From Linanthus parryae (Eukaryota; Streptophyta; Magnoliopsida; Ericales; Polemoniaceae), in NCBI GenBank assembly GCA_023055425.1, contig JALGPY010000004.1, forward strand, positions 61,031,718-61,095,717: a stretch of DNA of 64,000 bases, written 5' to 3'. The translations under genes and the position numbers were made by a program. Shown piece by piece: positions 57,299 to 64,000 of this stretch. The stretch's first letter is position 1; each line of letters starts with the position of its first letter. Below the pieces are notes generated by a model. The model was given only the letters and a program-made list of their open reading frames with translations. It was not told where the DNA came from and searched no databases.

Positions 57299-57826
57299 TC
57301 AATGAAATTCCATCGTCATCTTTGAGTAGTCGGTGTCCACACGTCCGAGCTGCTTGAGCCATTCCATTCCCTGAACAACCTGTGATCCCTGAAACTCCAA
57401 AACGAATAGCTCGGCCGCAAGTTTATTCCCTTGAAGCAACATATCAAGCGTACCACACGTAGTATCGCAGTGAAGGAATTCTCCATTACCGACTTTAACA
57501 TTGAATGCAGCTGCCACCTTAAGCGGAGGGTGCAACTGTTCGAACAATTCTGGATGAATGAAATTGTTAGTGGACCCACTGTCAATCAAGACAGAACCAT
57601 CCTGACCTGCTATGGTCCCCAGGAGTCGCAAAGAACAGTATTGGTCAGTACTGACCATAGAATACAAGCGTGAAACATCATCAGCAATAACGAACTCCTT
57701 TGGTTGCGTCTGATCCGTGTCGTCGCAGCCCATAAGCGAGAATTTGCCCTGATACTTGTGACCCAAGAAGTATCTAATCGCAGTTGTAATAGAGGCCACA
57801 ACGCAGACGTTCGTATTTCTCGGCAA
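57299..57826 (-). pseudogene. Protease region of the deletion-derivative element
   Basis: 175 codons open. It carries a retropepsin core LLGTIAGQDGSVLIDSGSTN with catalytic D-S-G near 57575-57583, then NFIHPELFEQL and a C-terminal VVQGMEWLKQLG, as in Ty3 proteases of the RT-bearing relatives. It stops at 57299-57301 (MTMEFH), where RT would begin in a complete element. Confidence 0.82.
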
Positions 57827-59116
57827 GAGTAAGCATTCGATTTGGTGGAGTGGACGTCATGATGGGAGAAGGTGCAGGAGGGGTCAGTGTGGTGGCACGA
57901 GGCTGAGCTGCTGCAGATGTCGCTAATGCTACAGACGGTGATTTGATTGCTTCTAACTCCCGTGCTAATAAAAAGGCCTCGGCCTGTGATGAGGGTTTCG
58001 TAACCCCAACTCGCGTCCGAGCAAAGGCGTGAGACCCAAAAGGTGGCCCAACATCCGATTGAAAAGTTGTCGATCGGATGTTGGGCCACCTTTTTTTTAA
58101 CAACTTTTCAAATTCAGCCTGATAAGCGAGAACTATGGTTTGCTGTTTTAATTTGGACAATTGTCCAAAACTCATAATAGTTTGGTTCAAATCGAATCGT
58201 GAGCTCATCCAGAAAATAATTCCAGGTACGAAAGTCGAAATTGCGTTGTTGATACTGAAACCAATCGGCATCATTTCCGTCCAATAGTACTCCCACTAAC
58301 TGAAGCCGATCATCCGGTGGAATATGAAAATACTGAAAATACTGCTCTACTTTAAAAGCTAGGTGTGAGGATCGGTACCTGAAAATTTGGGCGCGTCAAC
58401 ACGCAACTTGTGATTGCATGCTTTGATTCCCAAGGTAGACGGTTGCTGGCCATAGTGTCGAGCTGAGACGTTGGTGTCTGAAAACTCGGTTGCGGACCGT
58501 AGCGATCCCTGGCGACTTCTTCTTGTGAAGGGGGATTGAGGAACCTGTTTTCGGGTTATTGATAATTGCGGGTCACCCGTGTAATAGGGTCTAGACCCGT
58601 ATACCATTCGGGTTGGTTAGTTGGTCGGGTTGAAGGTGTTCAGTGCCATGGGAAGAAAATACAACAGCTGTAGCCAAATTTGAGCGGTCTGGGTACTGTT
58701 GGCTATGGCCACACATGTCTTCGTGGTTGGGGCGGTCGGGGCCGACAGAAGGAGGGGCGGCGAAAACCAGAAGGTGGGCACGCCGTGGTCTGGTTCCTGT
58801 GTAGTCCGACGGCAATCCCATCCGCTATTACCGACGAGATCTGTTGGTTGTGCGTGTTGTCGGCGTTCTATTGGGCATGGATGGTCCCCGCTGGGATGGT
58901 GGCAAACGTCGAGCCGTCTGTAGTTGGCTGCGCTGTTGAATGGGCATGGCGGGGATGGTTGTGGCCGACTTTGATCCCATTTCCCAACGTATGAGCAGAG
59001 TTTGAGAAGCGGTCCTCCACGGCTGTCAAGCGATTGTCCACGTCGATTTTGAAGGCGCTGAATTCCTCTTTGAAACCCTGGAGTTTCTCGCAGTCGAGGT
59101 TGTCATATCTTCGCAA
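57827..59116 (-). pseudogene. gag of the deletion-derivative element, broken
   Basis: The start MRRYDNLDCEKLQGFKEEF at 59116 lies just inside the 5' LTR. A Gly/Pro-rich linker follows (58990-58620), then the gag domain with APKFSGTDPH (about 58395-58370), VEQYFQYF (about 58347-58324), LVGVLLDGNDADWFQYQ and LDELTIRFEPNYYEFW. The frame changes several times. A perfect hairpin at 58038-58094 disturbs the coding near LLKKRWPN. Confidence 0.75.
58038..58094. repeat. Perfect 22-bp hairpin
   Basis: Arms 58038-58059 and 58073-58094 (core GGTGGCCCAACATCCGAT), 13-base loop. The loop word TGAAAAGTTGT is itself repeated inverted at about 58099-58110, so two inverted repeats overlap. Confidence 0.95.
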
Positions 59117-59127
59117 TTGACTTTCAA

Positions 59128-59410
59128 TGAAAGCACATATTTATATATCTTGGGCACACACACGAAACACACACAAAATTTAAAAACGACGCAACTTAAT
59201 TTGTTTGATTGATAGCTACAATTGTGAAACTACGATTGTTTAAATAGAAAAATACTAACCTAATCCTAGACGTAGACGGTTTGACCTAACGGGGCGGGAA
59301 TTGAAATAAACTATGACTTTGTGACATAATGTGTGAGGTATTTTTTGGGGTGACGTTCCCGCGTACTGCATCGTGGTGCCGTGCCGGTAGAGGGATATGT
59401 ATCCGTATCA
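59128..59410 (-). repeat. 5' LTR of the deletion-derivative element
   Basis: Plus-strand start TGAAAGCACA; the end, near GGATATGTATCC or GTATCA, is uncertain by a few bases. It is shorter than the left copy because a stretch around the GGGAAAGAACC region (57040-57090 in the left copy) is missing. Confidence 0.75.
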
Positions 59411-61425
59411 CCTTTTCATCTTCACCTCAGGGAATCAATTCTTCTCTCTTCACATTTCCCTTCCCCTTCACCTTCAATAGCTCATCATCTACAATCGAAC
59501 AAATTATCATTTAATACATTTATTATTAAAAATTTACATAATTGATTAATAATTAAAATGATAATATGAAAAATAATAAAATATAGTTTATAAAAAAAAA
59601 AGGAAAACTAAAATTAAAAATACAGTAATAACGTTTGGAATACACTAGTCGGTATCCCACGATGTGCGGGTTTTATTATTTTTATGAAGATTTGTAAATT
59701 TTCAATTAGTTGATTTATGAGCATTTTGTAGAATTAAGTAAAGGCACCATTGTATTAGGCAATATCATTGTAAAATACATTTAGAAAGTACTTTATTCTA
59801 CTTGTACATATACGTGCATTCCCGGGATTTGGTCGAATGAGATGGCAATGATATTAGAAATTATTTATATCTTAAAAGAACATAAGATGGAACAAAAATG
59901 TTCCATGTAAGAGATGTGCATGTGGCTTCCTTCTCCCAATCGGTTTTTATCACCCTTCTCTTTCTTTCATGAGCTAGCACGATCAGAAAGTTATTTATTC
60001 AATAGACAATGATGTTCTCCCGAATATTAGAGACTCAGTCAAATATCTTTGAATAATGTAGCTTCTTATAACTTCTATTTCATAAGATATAAGATTTCTC
60101 TATAAGGGAACCATCTTTCTAAAAATTAAGATTACTTCAAACGAATCTAGCTAAATATTCTGATGCATAGTTCACACATTTTGCCCTCTACGAACCACTC
60201 AAATTTTAGGACTTAACTATTATGAAACCAAAATAAATCCATTTATATTTTGAAGCATGTTTTTCGATTTCATTTTTTTCATCACATATTACAGTCGAAT
60301 CTTAAATCTTAATAACGGTTGCAGCAAGTAATCATGTATTGCTTCACCAAATTATTCTTCATGCCTAGCATTTTTTGCATTTTTCTATTTCATATGTAGT
60401 TCCATATCTTTAAAAGATCTATCGTTTAATATCATACGCTCTGTGTGAACAATGAGTTTAAGGTACCTGCAGAAGGAAGTCATAAAGCTCTTAGGTCATT
60501 GATATTCTCAATCTATCTTCTACACATGGAAAGCATGGCATCACTGCATGTCTTTGGCAAAATTTCCAGGTCATCAAAATTGGTTTATTTCTTCTTATTC
60601 TTTTGTCTAATAGTTCATATCTATAGCATTGCACAACAAAGTTGAAGTGCCCTTATCTTTTAGAGATAACATTAAATTAACTATGTATAGTAACAATATT
60701 TAGTGCATGTCAGAGAATATTAAACTGTCAAACTGTCAGTATTTAGTGCATCTATAGTAACAACTGTGAAACTTTTGGTGATCTGTTAAATTTAAGGTTG
60801 TAATCATTATTCTTAAAGTTTCATATTAAACTGAAAGATCAAACTAAAAACGTATAACACTAACATCACATTGAAGAATATGAAGGGTAGAACTACTATT
60901 CTGACACCTAGATCTTTGCAGGCATTTTTTGACATAAGTATGGCTTCCAATTGTATAGGAGGAAATAAATTCTATGACAGTAATGAGCACAAAGAAAGTA
61001 CACATGGGACAATAAACAAAACAGGAGATAGATTCAGAAATATACCATAACAATAGGCGTTTGGTTGGGAGCCAAAATCACATGCGCAAAAATAGCATAG
61101 AATTAGGAGATCGAGCACACTTACTGAAAATTATAAGCCAAGACAGAGTCATTATCAAATAATTTTGACGACCAAATTTAGAGTCAGGTTGTTCGGTAAG
61201 TAGGATAATGGAAAAAAATATAAAAGACCTTATTATGCTCGGCCGTTGGCCCTTCTTAGCTTCTTGTACAGTAAAGATATGAGGTTTCATGTCACTTTAA
61301 AAGTTTTGGGTACATAAATAGAGGAAGTAGACCAAACTAATGATCTAGATACTACACATTTTTTGGAGACTTCTGAAATACCTACAGTTCTTATTTTCCT
61401 CTTTTCTGCGGTGGTAACTTATTTT
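59411..61425. other. Intergenic sequence before copia C
   Basis: About 2.0 kb, very AT-rich. Small ORFs (60445-60645, 60844-61053, 61078-61290) show no recognisable domain. A GTCGGTATCCCACGATGTGC stretch at about 59650 looks TE-like but was not classified. Confidence 0.4.
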
Positions 61426-62916
61426 TGTTGACTCAAGACTGCTAAGTGTGTTTCGAGAAGTAACTATTTAGAGTGATGAAAGACAAAGTATTTCTAAGGC
61501 TCCAAGGCCTTGAGATACTAATCAGAGCTTCAAAGCTTTGACAGTTGTTTTCTCATATAATGTGATCTGATAAATCTTGTGATGCATGTGTTCTATCTGA
61601 TGTTTAAGATCATAGATTTGTTGCAAATATCCTTGTTATCTATTCTTTATATTTATAACACAATTGCAAATATCATAATCAGAGTGAATCAAAGGTTTCT
61701 GGTATTAATGTTAGAAAACTGTGAAGAATGTTCAGAGCTCCAAGGCCTTGAGATGTGCCTTAAGCTGCTGACAGTTTTACAGAATTAACTTGATTCTCTC
61801 TTGCAGGATTTGATCGTTGTTATTATGATTTCTTAATGACTCTTACAAGTCCTAAACTGGCTTAAGATGAGTTATATGCTTTAGATGGTAATCAGGTTAC
61901 TGATTTATTTCTTTGATCCAGTTTTTATTCAGAAACTGGAAATCCAAACAGACTTAGTGCTGTTATATATTTGGATTTTGTTTGTTGGTGTGTTTAATGT
62001 TGTTGCAGGTTTTTCAAACGTGCAATGTAATCACAACAAACTCCAACGGATATCTACTCAGAGCTGTTTTGAATTGCAGTTAGAAAGGATGATGATTTGC
62101 AGGAACTGAGATCCTAAAATCTCTCATTCAGTTGCAGAGAGTGGATAAAATACTGGTTTGAATTTTGAAAGATAGAGAAGCTTACAGAGAACTGAGAAAG
62201 AGGTGTGATACATTCGTGGAAGATCAGACAATCAATCCCTCACAACTTCAGGCTTCAATCACTGCTTTCAGAATATCAATCATTCGAGTTTTCCTGAAGA
62301 ACACATCCAGGCTTTTACAGCTTTTTCTTTTACCTTGTTCTTCTATTTTACTTTAATCTCCTTATCTTCTGTATATCTTAAACCTCACAAAACCTAGTGG
62401 TTGGTTGTTCAAGTGAACAACAAGAGGTTCTTGTTAGCTCAACAGTTAGTAGCTGATACTATATAGGTTTGAAACCACAAGATGTATAGGTGTAAGGGAG
62501 TTCACTTACGCTTGAAGATCTATGGCTGTTTCTGTGTGAGTAATAAGAAGTGTTTGCCCAATCGTGGTGGGATTAGATCCCTCAGGCAGAGATTAGGTCC
62601 ATTGAGGCTAAAATCTGTAAATAGCCTTGTGTTTACTTTACAGTTTTGCTATTTACTTCTGCAAGCAACTCAAATCAAACTAGGGTTCATAAACTGTTTA
62701 GAACTGGTGATAGTTCAAGGCCTTGAAGCTTTACGTTTGTCTTAGAAAGTTTCTGACTAGTCTTGCAAAATCTCAAGGCCTTGAGATTTGAGTCTTTTAC
62801 TTGTTCACTTAGTTAAATCTTGTGTATTAGCAAAAAGTTTCCATAATATATCCAACCCCCCCCCACCCCTTCTAGAGTATTTTGGTCCTGTATTTAGTCT
62901 ACATTACAAAATTTCA
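61426..62916 (+). repeat. 5' LTR of copia C
   Basis: About 1,491 bp, starting TGTTGACTCAAGACTG. Palindromes TCAAGGCCTTGA at 62715-62726 and 62773-62784. It carries the CAAC(C)n...CTTCTAGAG signature with a lengthened, A-interrupted C-run near 62860. Confidence 0.9.
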
Positions 62917-62918
62917 AT

Positions 62919-62930
62919 TGGTATCAGAGC
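62919..62930 (+). promoter_or_regulatory. Primer-binding site of copia C, tRNA-iMet
   Basis: TGGTATCAGAGC two bases after the LTR end. Confidence 0.93.
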
Positions 62931-62966
62931 TTGAGCCACTACTATAGATTTAACAATCTTGTGACT

Positions 62967-64000
62967 ATGAGTAATGTGGGAGATGATGGCTTCTCACAAG
63001 GAAGGGCAGCAAACAGACCTCCACTGTTTTGTGGTGACAACTTCATGCACTGGAAGGCATTCATGAAGATGTTCATCATAGATCAAGACATGGAATTGTG
63101 GTCAATAGTTCAGAATGGTCCTCATGAGTATTTCACTACCATAGATGGAGTTAGATGCATCAAGTATGAGGAAAATCTCTCAGTTACTGAACTGGAAAAG
63201 GTATCAAAAAATTACAAGGCTATGAATCTGTTATACTGTGCTCTTAATGCAGATGAGTTCAACAGAGTGTCAAATTGCAAAAATGCCAAAGAAGTATGGG
63301 AAAAAGTTGTTGTGACATATGAAGGAACAAGTCAAGTCAAACAGACCAAGATTAACATACTTCTGAGGCAATATGAGCTGTTCAAGATGAACTCAGATGA
63401 GACTATCAAGGAGATGTTCAAAAGATTCACTGATGTGGTGAATAATCTGGAGTCATTGGGGAAAAGTTTCTCAAATGAAGAAAATGTCAGGAAAATTCCG
63501 AGAAGTTTGCCAAAAGCCAAGTGGGAGCCAAAGACAACAACTATTGAGGAAGCTCAAGATTTAAGTCTTCTTCAGCTAGTTGATCTACAAGGAAAGCTGC
63601 TCACTCGTAAAATGTCTATGAAGGATGTAGAAGGTGATCTGAGTGAAAATATCAAGAATTTAGCACTCAAGGATAAAGACAATGAAAAATCTCAAAGCCT
63701 TGAGACTGAATATGAGCATGATGATGAAGAGGCTTTAGCATTGATCTCCAAGGCCTTGGCCAGGATTCTCAAGAAGAAGAGAAACTTTGGAAACAAAGAC
63801 TACAACAGAGAGAGATCAAGACCTTCAAGAAGCAAGGACTACAAAGGTAAGTCTTCATCACAGCCACATAAAACTAAAGTAATGACTTGTTTTGAATGTG
63901 GTGATGCGGATCATTAAGTAAGGGATTGTCCGAAAAAGAAGAAGAAAATGAACTTTCAAAAGAAAGACAGTGACAACAGAAGGAAGAAATCAATGATGGC
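62967..64000 (+). pseudogene. gag of copia C, nearly intact in the visible part
   Basis: From MSNVGDDGFSQGRAANRPP it stays open for 316 codons and is the best preserved gag here: FIIDQDMELWSIV, LYCALNADEFNRVS, LRQYELFKMNSDE, LPKAKWEPKTT. The first zinc knuckle keeps both N-terminal cysteines (CFECGDADH), but the next codon is TAA (63915-63917), in the middle of the knuckle. The same frame continues VRDCPKKKKK to the window end. Confidence 0.92.

Larger units (their letters stand above)
56875..59410 (-). mobile_element. Deletion-derivative Ty3/gypsy element: LTR-gag-protease-LTR
   Basis: Two similar LTRs (left 56875-57194, right 59128 to about 59410) flank a minus-strand gag and protease, with no RT, RNase H or integrase between the protease stop (57299) and the purine tract ACGGGGGAGGAGT (57195-57207). 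Total about 2.5 kb. I did not find a clean target duplication or a recognisable primer site, so the outer limits may be off by a few bases. Confidence 0.8.
61426..64000 (+). mobile_element. Sirevirus-type Ty1/copia element C, right part outside window
   Basis: 5' LTR 61426-62916, iMet primer site 62919-62930, gag from 62967. Sequence is clearly of the same subfamily as copia B in LTR, leader and gag. The rest lies beyond the right edge. Confidence 0.93.

Noticed and set aside
59645..59670. TE-like end GTCGGTATCCCACGATGTGC
   Set aside because: No matching second end or target duplication was found nearby.
60445..61290. Small ORFs at 60445-60645, 60844-61053 and 61078-61290
   Set aside because: AT-rich background, 60-70 codons, no domain, no support for expression.

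Overview
The window is eukaryotic nuclear DNA from a flowering plant, most likely a eudicot. It is AT-rich, packed with nested LTR retrotransposons that use plant tRNA-Asp and tRNA-iMet primer sites, and carries two plant-type host genes: an intronless presenilin (50642-51763, +) and an EXO70 exocyst subunit (53332-55176, -). I cannot name the species. No tRNA, rRNA, CRISPR or bacterial feature was seen.

Layout. (1) 1-10034: minus-strand Ty3/gypsy element of the Athila/Tat group, cut by the left edge, with 5' LTR 8602-10034, tRNA-Asp-like primer site, broken gag, protease, RT-RNase H and integrase, a long spacer and an ORF3/env-like gene. (2) 10035-10320 and 45994 onward: one older sequence split by a 35.7-kb composite insertion. 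(3) 10321-45988: minus-strand chromovirus-type Ty3 element with 5-bp target duplication TGGAG. Inside it sit Sirevirus-type Ty1/copia element A (14977-27749, duplication CATAA), itself carrying a solo LTR (15144-18113, GTTTT), and copia element B (33328-45976, CGGGA), itself carrying a Mutator-like element (37494-39266, 9-bp TTATTAGAG). (4) 46001-49818: decayed sequence that ends as the 3' part of a related plus-strand Ty3 element with its LTR. (5) 49819-56164: gene island with presenilin and EXO70. (6) 56165-56703: small hAT-type element. (7) 56875-59410: 2.5-kb LTR-gag-protease-LTR deletion derivative. (8) 61426-64000: third Sirevirus-type element C, cut by the right edge.

The two host genes act in unrelated membrane processes (intramembrane proteolysis; exocytic vesicle tethering) and nothing suggests co-regulation. 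All retroelement coding regions carry stops, frameshifts or deletions, so none looks autonomous.

The points I would look at first: the ORF3 proteins of the Ty3 element and of the Ty1 Sireviruses appear to share one domain; the chromovirus carries two diverged copies of an unrecognised ORF where gag would be expected, one opening with a histone-H3-like tail; and two unrelated families each scatter their own perfect palindrome (TCTTCGTACGAAGA in Ty3, TCAAGGCCTTGA in Sireviruses) through LTRs and internal regions.
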